NCBI GenBank assembly: GCA_036380835.1
Contig: DASVDZ010000047.1
Location: 1 to 64,000 of the forward strand
Origin: DASQJL01 sp036380835
GTDB taxonomy: Bacteria; Eisenbacteria; RBG-16-71-46; SZUA-252
DNA length: 64,000 nt
Direction: 5' to 3'
Every line of letters starts with the position of its first letter. The stretch's first letter is position 1. Under the pieces are notes generated by a model. It had not been told where the DNA came from, ran no database searches, and saw only the letters and a program-made list of their open reading frames with translations. Shown here piece after piece: positions 52,288-60,158 of the stretch. The position numbers and the translations under genes were made by a program.

Positions 52288-53762
52288 CAGCGGTCGCCTC
52301 CCGAGAAGATCCGGCCGCGCTCCTCGTCGGTCAGGACGTTCACCGGGATGATCCCGGCCTCCCGCTCGGCCTCGGCGGGATCGGCCCAGACCGACGCGCC
52401 CTCCCGGCGCGCGGCCGGCATCGTCACGAGCGCGAAGGGGCGGTCGCGGAGCACGGCGCGGCCGTTTCGCCCCTTGGCGAGGAACGAGAGGAGCGCGTCG
52501 CCGTCCAGCCAGTCGGTCCGCGCGAAGACGAGCCGCCCGACCGTCGCGCCGCGGAAGATCCCCTCCACGTCCGATCCGTGCAGCACCTCCTCGAGAACGA
52601 CGACGTCCGCGCCGAGGCCGACCGCGAGCCGCTCCCAGGTCGCGAGCACCGAGGCGCCCGCGCCGACGCGGACGCGCACCGCCAAGGCCGGGTAGGGGCA
52701 GGTCGGCGCCGGCTCGAGCACGAGGGTGCGGCGATGGGGCCGCGAGGCGAGCGTCGCGAGCGACGCGAGGAGGAGCGAGCCGCCGACGCGCGGCGGTCCG
52801 GTGACGATCACGATCCCCTCCGGGCCCTCGACGAAGTCCCGGATCTCCGCCTCGCCGACCGGCGAGAGGCCGAGCGTCGAGAGATCGGGCGCCGTCTCGG
52901 GCGCGGGCCCGAGCCGGATCACCGTCGCCACGCCGTCGTCGACGCGCGCGTGACAGGCCGAGAGACGAACGCGCGTCGGCCCCACGTCGACCACGGCCGC
53001 GCCCCAGGAGGAATCGCCTCCCGAGTCCAGGTCGGGCACGCCCAGCACGCTCAGGCGCGCGCGGAGATAGAGCGAGGTCTCGATCTGCTCGGACGCCTGG
53101 GGCTTGAGCCCCTCCTCCGTGCGGTAGGAGACCGTCATCTCGTCGCCGACCGGGATGAAATGGACTTCCGAGGCGCGGTCCTTGATCGCGGCGTGGAGGT
53201 GGAAGAGGAGGAAGTTGGTTCCCGCGCGATCCCAGACGACGTCGCGCCGGCCCGAAGGGGGCGCGTTCGTCCGTACGCGTCCGGCGGGAAGGACGCCGCC
53301 CGGGGCGCCGGCGGCGCGCCCGACGCCGTAGACCGCGTCCAGGGCGCGGCGGATCGATCCGGGGCTTCCGATCACGAGCGCGACCGACGTGTCGATGGAG
53401 GCCTTGAGCTCGTGCACGGCGTCCGAATCGGTGGGGTCCGCCATGGCGACCGTCACCTCTTCGTCGGTTCCGAAGAGGGGGACCGCCTGGATGCGGCGGA
53501 GGAGTGGCTCTGGAAAGCGCCGAACCTGCTCGGCGTCGACGGTGTTCGGATGGACGTCGGCATACGGGAAGCCGAGCTGCTTGGAGAGCGCCCAGCCGAT
53601 GTTCTCCTCGGTCGTGAAGCCCAGCTCGACGAGCGTCTCGCCGATCAGGAGGCCGGTCTCGCGCTGACGCTGGAGCGCCTGCTCGACCTGGGCATCGGTC
53701 ACGATGCCGCACTCGACCAGGATCGAGGAAAGGGTTCGCGTGTGATGCGGCATCGGAGACAC
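52287..53762 (-). CDS. GspE/PilB-like protein with degenerate nucleotide-binding site
   Basis: About 491 residues. An N-terminal MshEN/T2SSE-N-type domain (ILVECGIVTDAQVEQALQ; IGETLVELGFTTEENIGWAL) is followed by a region aligned with the secretion-ATPase core. The Walker A position is GPPRVGGS (322-329) instead of GPTGSGKS, so the catalytic Lys is Gly. The Walker B position (VVVLEEVLHGSDVEG) lacks the GE-RD-ET motif and the His box reads LVFARTDW. It is therefore likely unable to hydrolyse ATP. A GTG at 53762 with GAGGTGA upstream is preferred over the ATG at 53753. Coupled to pilT. Confidence 0.8.
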   Translation of the reverse strand: MSPMPHHTRTLSSILVECGIVTDAQVEQALQRQRETGLLIGETLVELGFTTEENIGWALSKQLGFPYADVHPNTVDAEQVRRFPEPLLRRIQAVPLFGTDEEVTVAMADPTDSDAVHELKASIDTSVALVIGSPGSIRRALDAVYGVGRAAGAPGGVLPAGRVRTNAPPSGRRDVVWDRAGTNFLLFHLHAAIKDRASEVHFIPVGDEMTVSYRTEEGLKPQASEQIETSLYLRARLSVLGVPDLDSGGDSSWGAAVVDVGPTRVRLSACHARVDDGVATVIRLGPAPETAPDLSTLGLSPVGEAEIRDFVEGPEGIVIVTGPPRVGGSLLLASLATLASRPHRRTLVLEPAPTCPYPALAVRVRVGAGASVLATWERLAVGLGADVVVLEEVLHGSDVEGIFRGATVGRLVFARTDWLDGDALLSFLAKGRNGRAVLRDRPFALVTMPAARREGASVWADPAEAEREAGIIPVNVLTDEERGRIFSGGDR

Positions 53763-54123
53763 GATCGTCACCTCGTCATCGGGTCCGGAACGGCGTTCGG
53801 ATACGTCGCGATGGGGTACGAGGGCAACCCTTGTGCCAGCGCGAGGGCTCGCGTGCCGGCGCTCCGGGCGTCGCCGCGCGGCCCCGACGAGCGCGCCGTC
53901 CCGAGACGGGGAACCGCCTGTCGAATGGATCGTTGCGGGGTACCACCGCGCCACCGTCGAGGCGCCGCGCGCGCCGGCGTCGCGTGAGAAGCGCGAGGCC
54001 GCGGCGGCGCAATACTTGCCGGGGGCGCCCGCGGCGGTTAGATTCTCGACGGGCGGGTCATCCCGAGGGGGCCCGCGGGTCAGGGAGGACGAGGATGGGC
54101 GCGGCCCAGGGGACAGGGAGGTT
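53763..54123. other. divergent intergenic region before topoisomerase VI
   Basis: This 361 bp lies between the divergent GspE-like and topoisomerase VI B genes. Open frames cross it but show only Arg/Ala/Gly-rich composition and no family pattern. The only element I can support is the promoter candidate at 54016-54044. Confidence 0.5.
54016..54044 (+). promoter_or_regulatory. promoter candidate of the topoisomerase VI operon
   Basis: TTGCCG (54016-54021) and TAGATT (54039-54044) are spaced 17 bp, each with four of six consensus matches, in a locally AT-richer patch. Transcription would start near 54051, about 73 bp before the ATG at 54124. A GGGAGG ribosome-binding site follows. Moderate strength; no further evidence. 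Confidence 0.4.
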
Positions 54124-55770
54124 ATGGCGCACGCACTGAAACGAGAGACCAAGCGGCCCGCGCCCGCGGTGAAGAAGGCCGCGGCCAAGCCGGCCGCCAA
54201 GGCGGACGCGAAGAAGATCGTGCGGCTGACCGCCGCCGACCTGGCGGAGAAGCAGCGCGAGATCTCGGTCAGCGAGTTCTTTACCAAGAACCGGCACCTG
54301 CTCGGCTTCGACAGTCCCGCCAAGGCGCTCCTCACCACCGTGAAGGAGGCCGTCGACAACGCGCTCGACGCGTGCGAGGAGGCGGGGATCCTCCCCGACC
54401 TCATCATCGAGATCCAGGAAGTGACGGAGACGCGCTACAAGGTCGCCGTGCAGGACAACGGACCCGGCATCGTGAAGGCGCAGGTGCCGCGGATCTTCGG
54501 ACAGCTCCTCTACGGCTCCAAGTTCCACCGCCTCCGTCAATCGCGCGGGCAGCAGGGGATCGGCATCTCGGCGGCCGGCATGTACGGCCAGCTCACCACG
54601 GGGAAGCCGCTCAGCGTGGTCTCGCGGCCGGGCGCCGGCAAGCCCGCGCACCAGTTCGACATCCAGATCGACACGAGGCGGAACCAGCCCGTGATCGTGG
54701 CCGACCACGAGGTCGAGTGGTCGCCGGCGCACGGGACGCGCGTGGAGCTGGAGATCGAGGCGACGTACAAGAAGGGGCGCCACTCGGTCGACGGCTACGT
54801 CGAACAGACCGCGATGGCGAACCCGCACGCGCAGGTCACGTACATCTCGCCGTCGGGGGAGCGGAGCGAGTTCAAGCGCGTCGCGCCCGAGCTGCCGAAG
54901 GCGCCGCAGGAGATCAAGCCCCACCCCCACGGCGTGGAGCTCGGCATCCTCCTCAAGATGCTGCACGAGACCAAGGCGAAGAACCTACGCGCGTTCCTGA
55001 GCGGGGAGTTCTCGCGCGTGAGCGCGGCCGTGGCGGAGGAGATCGCGAAGGCCGCGGGCCTCTCGCCGGAGTATTCGCCGCACAAGGCGGCGCGCGAACA
55101 GGCGGAGTCGCTCTACAACGCGATCCAGGCCGCGAAGCTGATGGCCCCGCCGTCGAACGTCCTGTCGCCGATCGGCGAGGAGCTGCTGCTCGAGGGACTG
55201 AAGAAGCAGGTCGAGGCGCGCTTCTACGCCGCCACCTCGCGGTCGCCGTCGGTCTATCGCGGGAATCCGTTCCTGGTCGAGGCCGCGCTCGCGTACGGCG
55301 CCGAGCACCTTCCCGCCGACGAGCTGATCACGCTCCTCCGCTTCGCGAACCGCGTGCCGCTCCTCTACCAGCAGTCGGCGTGCGCGATCGCCAAGTCGGT
55401 GCTCCAGACCAACTGGAAGTCGTACGGTCTCCAGCAGTCGAAGGGCGCGCTGCCGACGGCGCCGATGATCCTGATGGTCCACATCGCGTCGGTCTGGGTC
55501 CCGTTCACGTCGGAGTCGAAGGAGGCGGTCGCCTCCTATCCCGAGATCATGAAGGAGATCCGGCTCGCGCTGCAGGACGTCGGGCGGAAGCTCGGCATCT
55601 TCATCCGGCGCGGGCTCCGCGAGGCGGACGCCGAGAAGAAGCGCTCGTACATCGAGAAGTACATCCCGCACATCGGCATCGCGCTCCAGGAGATCCTCAG
55701 CATCTCCGACAAGGAGCGCGACAAGGTCTGCGCCACGCTGAAGGACACCCTCGAACGGAGCCGCCAGTGA
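54124..55770 (+). CDS. top6B: DNA topoisomerase VI subunit B
   Basis: 548 residues. After a Lys/Ala-rich N-terminal tail (about 1-35) comes the GHKL ATPase: SEFFTKNRHLLGF, VKEAVDNALDACEEAG (Asn of the N box near 79), VQDNGPGI (G1), RGQQGIGISAAGMYGQL (G2), and GTRVELEIEA. The transducer domain has the switch Lys in GLQQSKGALP near 438. It drives the strand-passage cycle of the type IIB enzyme. Length matches archaeal Top6B. GGGAGG precedes the ATG. Its stop overlaps the GTG of the A-subunit gene. Confidence 0.95.
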   Translation: MAHALKRETKRPAPAVKKAAAKPAAKADAKKIVRLTAADLAEKQREISVSEFFTKNRHLLGFDSPAKALLTTVKEAVDNALDACEEAGILPDLIIEIQEVTETRYKVAVQDNGPGIVKAQVPRIFGQLLYGSKFHRLRQSRGQQGIGISAAGMYGQLTTGKPLSVVSRPGAGKPAHQFDIQIDTRRNQPVIVADHEVEWSPAHGTRVELEIEATYKKGRHSVDGYVEQTAMANPHAQVTYISPSGERSEFKRVAPELPKAPQEIKPHPHGVELGILLKMLHETKAKNLRAFLSGEFSRVSAAVAEEIAKAAGLSPEYSPHKAAREQAESLYNAIQAAKLMAPPSNVLSPIGEELLLEGLKKQVEARFYAATSRSPSVYRGNPFLVEAALAYGAEHLPADELITLLRFANRVPLLYQQSACAIAKSVLQTNWKSYGLQQSKGALPTAPMILMVHIASVWVPFTSESKEAVASYPEIMKEIRLALQDVGRKLGIFIRRGLREADAEKKRSYIEKYIPHIGIALQEILSISDKERDKVCATLKDTLERSRQ

Positions 55771-56852
55771 GCGAGAACCTGGTCCCCAAGATCAAGAAGG
55801 AAGCGAAGGGAGTCGAGGAGCAGATCCTCAAGCGGAAGAAGCCGACCATGAAGTTCCCGGTCCGCTCCCTCGCCAACGTGCGCTACGTGGAGAAGGAGGG
55901 CTACTTCGAGATCCGCGGCAAGAAGAAGGAGCGCACGCTGACGGTGAACACCGTGAAGACCTTCGCGCAGACGCTCCGGATGATGGCTCTCTCGAAGACG
56001 CTCGTCGAGACCGACGACATCGCGACCAAGCGGGAGGCGTACTACGTCTCCAAGAACTGGGGCGACGCACGCTTCCTCGAGCAGACCGAGTCGGACACGG
56101 TGATGGACGACGTGGAAGCGCTGTTCGAGGTGAATCGCGAGCAGATGGGCTTCGTTCCCGAGGAGAAGGGGGGCGACGTCTCCGGCTCGCTCACGGTCGT
56201 GGACGACGATCCCAACACCGGGAAGAAGATCCGGATCGACTGCACCAAGTTCGGGAGCGGCGCCTACTCGATCCCGATCTCGGTCGAGCACCTGACGTTC
56301 GAGACGACCGCCAAGTTCATCCTCGTGATCGAGACCGCCGGCATGTTCCAGCGGCTGGTGAAGCACGGGTACTGGAAGAGCGCGAACTGCATCCTCGTAT
56401 CGATGGGAGGGGTCCCGACGCGCGCCTGCCGGCGCTTCATCCGGCGTCTCGCCGACGCGAAGAAGATCCCCGTCTACGTCTTCGTCGACGGCGATCCGTA
56501 CGGCATCTCGAACATCTACCGGACGTTCAAGGTGGGGTCGGGAAACGCGGCCCACATCAACGAGTTCTTCTGCGTGCCGCAGGCGCGGTTCCTCGGCATC
56601 ACGCCCCAGGACATCGTCGACTACAAGCTTCCGACGCACCCGCTCAAGGACGTCGACGTGAAACGGGCGAAGGACGCGGTCAAGAACGACCCCTTCTTCC
56701 AGCATCACAAGGCCTGGGCCCAGGCCATGGAGCAGCTCGTCACGATGGGCGTCCGCGCCGAGCAACAGGCGCTCGCCGCGCACGGGTTGAACTACGTGAT
56801 GGAGACGTACCTCCCCGAGAAGATCGCGCACCCCGAGCGGTTCCTGCCGTAG
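55767..56852 (+). CDS. top6A: DNA topoisomerase VI subunit A (Spo11-like)
   Basis: 361 residues from a GTG overlapping the B-subunit stop. The winged-helix domain carries the catalytic tyrosine in TKREAYYVSKNW (Tyr 92/93). The Toprim domain has Glu 189 in LVIETAGMFQRL and Asp 241/243 in FVDGDPYGISN, the magnesium ligands. It makes the double-strand break with 5' two-base overhangs and, with the B subunit, relaxes or decatenates DNA. The C-terminal end (YLPEKIAHPERFLP) is normal. The enzyme is common in archaea and plants and uncommon in bacteria. Confidence 0.95.
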   Translation: MSENLVPKIKKEAKGVEEQILKRKKPTMKFPVRSLANVRYVEKEGYFEIRGKKKERTLTVNTVKTFAQTLRMMALSKTLVETDDIATKREAYYVSKNWGDARFLEQTESDTVMDDVEALFEVNREQMGFVPEEKGGDVSGSLTVVDDDPNTGKKIRIDCTKFGSGAYSIPISVEHLTFETTAKFILVIETAGMFQRLVKHGYWKSANCILVSMGGVPTRACRRFIRRLADAKKIPVYVFVDGDPYGISNIYRTFKVGSGNAAHINEFFCVPQARFLGITPQDIVDYKLPTHPLKDVDVKRAKDAVKNDPFFQHHKAWAQAMEQLVTMGVRAEQQALAAHGLNYVMETYLPEKIAHPERFLP

Positions 56853-56859
56853 CGGGCGC

Positions 56860-57744
56860 GTGGTTCCCTCCGACTCCGCGCGATCGCGGCTTCGGCTCGC
56901 CGCGCTGGCGTTCGCGGTGATCGTCGCGGGCGGCGCCGCGGGGGTGCCGCGCGCTTCCGCGATCCCCCCGCCGCGTCCCGGCGAGACGCCCGAGTTCAGC
57001 ATCTCCGCCTACTTCATGGGCGAGCCGGGCTACCTGCGCGAGTCGTCGCTGAAGGTCAACGTCTGGGGCGGCGCCCAGTACGACTCGCTGGCGAAGGGGC
57101 ACGCGCGCATCGCGATCCCCGAGGGGATCCAGCTCGTGTCGGGCGACACGCTCCGGGACGTGCTCCTATCGCCGTTCGTGAGCCGGCCGCCGTCGGATCG
57201 CGGATGGTCGGTGACGATCCGTCCCATGCGTACCGGAACCTATACGATCCGGGGCGATCTGACGGTGGACGAGGGGCCTGAGCGTGGGCGGGACGAGAGC
57301 GGATTCGAGCTCTCGCTCGACGTGCGCGCCGATACGACGATCTTCGCCCCGACGCCGCGCGTCACGCGGTTCGAAAAGGTGCGCGAGGGGAGGCGGTTCC
57401 GGTACGCCGACGGGCTCCTCGTCCCGATCGACTCGACGGAGACGTTCCTCGAGTCGGAGATCACGTCGAAGCCGCGGGTCGTGAGGGAGGCCCGCGCGAT
57501 CGCGCCGCGGGGCGCCGGCACGCCGCGCGACGGGGTGGCCTTCGTGGCGATCGTCGGCGCGGACGGGAGCCTGATCGACGCCATGCCGGTGGAGGAGCCC
57601 GGCTCGCTCGGGTTCGGTCCCGAGATTCTCGGCCCCGCGGAGGAGGCGCTCGCGTCCTTCCGCTTCGCCCCCGCGATCGCGCAGGGGCGGGCCGTGCCGG
57701 ATTATCTGGCCCTGCGCGTCCGGTTCAAGGCGCCGGGGCGATAG
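56860..57744 (+). CDS. secreted protein with a TonB-C-like C-terminal segment
   Basis: 294 residues from a GTG 7 bp after top6A. Signal peptide about 1-34 (LRLAALAFAVIVAGGAAG). The middle is an immunoglobulin-like beta region (ESSLKVNVWGGAQYD, TIRPMRTGTYTIRGDLTVDE). The end, VAFVAIVGADGSLIDAMPV to FRFAPAIAQGRAVPDYLALRVRF, follows the TonB_C pattern (V-x-V-x-x-x-G, F-x-P-A-x-x-x-G-x-x-V). It may transmit envelope force or bind a partner; I do not recognise the full family. Its 3' end overlaps the convergent gene by 20 bp. Confidence 0.65.
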   Translation: MVPSDSARSRLRLAALAFAVIVAGGAAGVPRASAIPPPRPGETPEFSISAYFMGEPGYLRESSLKVNVWGGAQYDSLAKGHARIAIPEGIQLVSGDTLRDVLLSPFVSRPPSDRGWSVTIRPMRTGTYTIRGDLTVDEGPERGRDESGFELSLDVRADTTIFAPTPRVTRFEKVREGRRFRYADGLLVPIDSTETFLESEITSKPRVVREARAIAPRGAGTPRDGVAFVAIVGADGSLIDAMPVEEPGSLGFGPEILGPAEEALASFRFAPAIAQGRAVPDYLALRVRFKAPGR

Positions 57745-58111
57745 GCGCCGACTCCACCCAGACGTACATCGTCGCGTCGCGGTCCCGGTAGACGAGCCGG
57801 CGTCCCGGCGGGAGCGCCTGCGCGTCGCGGACCAGTTGCCGGAGCTCGAAGCGGGCGCCGACGTCGTCGATGTTGATCTTGGGCGAGATCCCGAACGCGA
57901 GCATCGTGTCGATGGGCCGCTTGGGGAGGCTCATCGAGACGGTGGCCATGTCTCGTCCGGGCTCCCAGACCTCGATCCGGAGCTTGGCGCTCTTGGGCGT
58001 CCTGGCGGCGATGCTGAGGGGGACGTCGACCCAGACCGTCCAAAGGGTTCCGATGGTGAGGCAACCGACCGCGAACAGCGAGAGCGCGAGAATCGTCTGC
58101 TTCCGGGACAT
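57725..58111 (-). CDS. small membrane-anchored hypothetical protein
   Basis: 128 residues, not recognised. One N-terminal helix (ILALSLFAVGCLTIGTLWTVWV, about 7-28) and a soluble beta-rich domain of about 95 residues (KLRIEVWEPGRDMATVSMSL; LVYRDRDATMYVWVE). A Cys inside the helix is not in a good lipobox. A near-perfect AAGGAGGTGA upstream fixes the ATG. It follows marR by 36 bp on the same strand and could share its transcript. Confidence 0.65.
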   Translation of the reverse strand: MSRKQTILALSLFAVGCLTIGTLWTVWVDVPLSIAARTPKSAKLRIEVWEPGRDMATVSMSLPKRPIDTMLAFGISPKINIDDVGARFELRQLVRDAQALPPGRRLVYRDRDATMYVWVESAPIAPAP

Positions 58112-58147
58112 GCTTCACCTCCTTGGCGGCGGCAGCCGTCCCTTCCT

Positions 58148-58642
58148 CTACGCCCGCCCGGTGGCCGGGGTTTCAGCCCCCTCGTCGTCCGCGAGGCCCT
58201 GCGCGAGCCCGAGCTTCTTCATGAGGCGCGCCAGAACCTCCTGCTCGTCCGGTGTGAGGGCGGAGAATTGTTCCTGGATCGCCGCCGCGTGGCGCGGGAA
58301 CGTCTGGGCGATGAGGGCGCGGCCCTTCGGCGTGAGATGAACGGTCACGATGCGCCGGTCGCTCGAGTCGCGGCGGCGCTCCGCGAGGCCGTCCCGCACG
58401 AGGTTGTCGACCACGAACGTGATATTGCCGCCCGTGGTGAGCTGCTTCCGGCCGAGCGCGCACTGGGGGAGGGGTCCCAGGTGGTAGAGCGTTTCGAGCA
58501 CGCCGAACTGCCGTTCGGTGAGGCGCTCGGTCGCGAGCCTCCGCACGAGGCGGGCGGTCACGCTGCGCGCCGCGCGCATCAGCTTGATGTAGGCGTCCAA
58601 CGCCCGCCTTTCGGCCGCCGTTCCCTCGTGGTGGGTGCCCAT
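58148..58642 (-). CDS. MarR family transcriptional regulator
   Basis: The 164-residue winged-helix regulator has TERQFGVLETLYHLGPL (helices of the dimer and HTH start), QCALGRKQLTTGGNITFVVDNL (recognition region) and the beta wing ERRRDSSDRRIVTVHLTPKG, the most diagnostic part. The ATG at 58642 with GGAGCGAGG upstream is chosen over a longer frame that runs into doxX. doxX is 19 bp upstream on the same strand. The palindrome at 59159-59172 is its probable operator, giving autoregulation. Confidence 0.92.
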   Translation of the reverse strand: MGTHHEGTAAERRALDAYIKLMRAARSVTARLVRRLATERLTERQFGVLETLYHLGPLPQCALGRKQLTTGGNITFVVDNLVRDGLAERRRDSSDRRIVTVHLTPKGRALIAQTFPRHAAAIQEQFSALTPDEQEVLARLMKKLGLAQGLADDEGAETPATGRA

Positions 58643-58661
58643 CCTCGCTCCGTGACGAACT

Positions 58662-59102
58662 CTAGTGGACCAGCAGGCGATCGATCGAGAGCGCGCCGCT
58701 CCCGTGAACGATGATCGCCGCCGCGAGCGCGATCGCCAAGAAATGATACTCGAAGCCCTCCCCTTTCTGGCCACCGGACCAGTTCATGAAGAAGCCGTTC
58801 GGCGCGTGGACCAAGAGCGCCGCGACGGACATGACCGCGGCGACGCCCACGGCCATCAGCCGTCCGCCGAGGCCGAGCACGAGGAGGGGGCCTCCGAAGA
58901 ACTCGGTCGCGATCGCCAGGAGCCCGAGGGGCGCCGGGATGCCGAGGCTCTTCGTGAAGTACTGCATCGTCCCCGTGAATCCATACCCGCCGAACCAGCC
59001 GAGAAGTTTCTGGGCTCCGTGGACCCAGATGATCCCGCCAAGGACCAAGCGCGTGATGAGAAGAATGGGGTCGTTCGAGGTGCTCAATAGCCAGTGCCAC
59101 AT
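58662..59102 (-). CDS. DoxX family membrane protein
   Basis: 146 residues, four helices: PILLITRLVLGGIIWVHGAQKLLGWF (named in part), PLGLLAIATEFFGGPLLVLGL, AVGVAAVMSVAALLVHAP and AIALAAAIIVHGSGALS. The first-helix HGAQKLLGWFGG and GFTGTMQYF are typical of DoxX, linked to thiosulfate/quinone chemistry and to oxidative-stress membrane complexes. GGAGG fixes the ATG at 59102 rather than the upstream TTG. It heads a doxX-marR operon, often a redox- or drug-responsive arrangement. Confidence 0.9.
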   Translation of the reverse strand: MWHWLLSTSNDPILLITRLVLGGIIWVHGAQKLLGWFGGYGFTGTMQYFTKSLGIPAPLGLLAIATEFFGGPLLVLGLGGRLMAVGVAAVMSVAALLVHAPNGFFMNWSGGQKGEGFEYHFLAIALAAAIIVHGSGALSIDRLLVH

Positions 59103-59158
59103 GATGTTACCCTCCAAGATAGGGGCGCATGAGGGGGCTTAATATTCCAGCTATTGTG

Positions 59159-59172
59159 ATTCAATGTTGAAT
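59159..59172. promoter_or_regulatory. palindromic operator, probable MarR site
   Basis: ATTCAA-TG-TTGAAT is a perfect 6-2-6 palindrome, flanked by further AT-rich symmetry (TATTGTG on the left, AATAG on the right). It lies 57 bp upstream of the doxX ATG. MarR-family operators are AT-rich palindromes of this kind, commonly containing TTCAA/TTGAA half-sites. It probably controls the doxX-marR unit. Confidence 0.6.
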
Positions 59173-59214
59173 AATAGGATTCGGCCCGACCGTGACCCAT
59201 GGCCTGGTCCCGCG

Positions 59215-59243
59215 GAGGCGGGCGCCGTGCGGGCGCCCGCCTC
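59215..59243 (-). terminator. GC-rich hairpin terminator after the metal-uptake operon
   Basis: A perfect 12 bp stem (59215-59226 and 59232-59243) with a 5-base loop. It lies 18 bp beyond the stop of the permease gene, reading on the minus strand. No T-run follows, as with the groL hairpin. It would separate the uptake operon from the doxX promoter region. Confidence 0.65.
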
Positions 59244-59261
59244 GATTCGCGCTCCCCGGGC

Positions 59262-60158
59262 TCACTCCACGAAGCTCGGCAGCTCCCGTCGGCCCGACGC
59301 GGCGCCCTCCCCCGGCGATCGCTGGCCGTTCAGCTTGTCGTCCACGTATTTCATGCGCACCGAGAGCGAGACGACGGCCACGGTGACCCCGAAGAGGCAG
59401 ACGATGGTGGCCCCCATCGGCCAGTCCTTGACGTATGAGAGGAACGCCCCGGCCAGCGACAGCAAGAACGCGACGGACCACGCCCAATAGAGCCTTGCCG
59501 AACCCCTCCGGCCCAGGAGCGTCGCGCAGACCACCGGCACGATCAGGTAGGAGAAGACCGCCAACACGCCGGAGACCTTCACGGAGCTCGTGACGACGAG
59601 ACCGAACGAGGCATAGAAGAGGAAGTCCCACTTCTTCACGGATAGGCCCATTCGTTTCGCCTTCCTCGGATCCTCCGAGCAGAGCTGGAAATTTCGACGG
59701 CCGAAGTAGAGGATCGCGCCGACCACCGCGAACAGCACCGTCATGATCACGATGTCCTTCCACGTCACCCATCCCAGGGCCTCCCCGCTCAGCGTGCCGC
59801 TCACGTGCTCGGCGCCGTGAGGAGCGTTCGCCAGGAGGATGAGCGTGGTCGCCGTCGCCAGCGCGAACGAGATTCCGATGAACGCCTCCTGGAGCACCGA
59901 GTGGTCCCGATCCCAGAGAAAGCTGAACAGGGCGGCGCCGAGGAGCGTGAAGCCGAAGGACCAGAAGTACATGCTGGGGTCGTGCGGCTCGGCCCCGAGC
60001 AGGAAGGCCACGCTCTGGCCGAGCGCCGCGATCTGGGCCAGGGCGAGATCGACGAAGATGACCCCCCGGGCCAGCACGTGCTGGCCCAGGGAGGGGAGGA
60101 TCAGCGCCAAGAGCAGGCACGCCAGGAGCGGCAGCGACATGACGGTCAGGAAATTCAC
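59262..60158 (-). CDS. zinc/manganese-type ABC transporter permease (ZnuB/TroC family)
   Basis: 298 residues, eight or so helices (LLACLLLALILPSLG, VIFVDLALAQIAALGQSVAFL, FIGISFALATATTLILLA, IVIMTVLFAVVGAILYFG, ASFGLVVTSSVKVSGVLAVF). The region DLALAQIAALGQSVAFLLG corresponds to the conserved metal-permease loop. It starts at a GTG overlapping the stop of the binding-protein gene, so the two are coupled. It imports a divalent metal, most likely zinc, given the binding protein. The ATPase subunit is not encoded nearby. Confidence 0.87.
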   Translation of the reverse strand: MNFLTVMSLPLLACLLLALILPSLGQHVLARGVIFVDLALAQIAALGQSVAFLLGAEPHDPSMYFWSFGFTLLGAALFSFLWDRDHSVLQEAFIGISFALATATTLILLANAPHGAEHVSGTLSGEALGWVTWKDIVIMTVLFAVVGAILYFGRRNFQLCSEDPRKAKRMGLSVKKWDFLFYASFGLVVTSSVKVSGVLAVFSYLIVPVVCATLLGRRGSARLYWAWSVAFLLSLAGAFLSYVKDWPMGATIVCLFGVTVAVVSLSVRMKYVDDKLNGQRSPGEGAASGRRELPSFVE

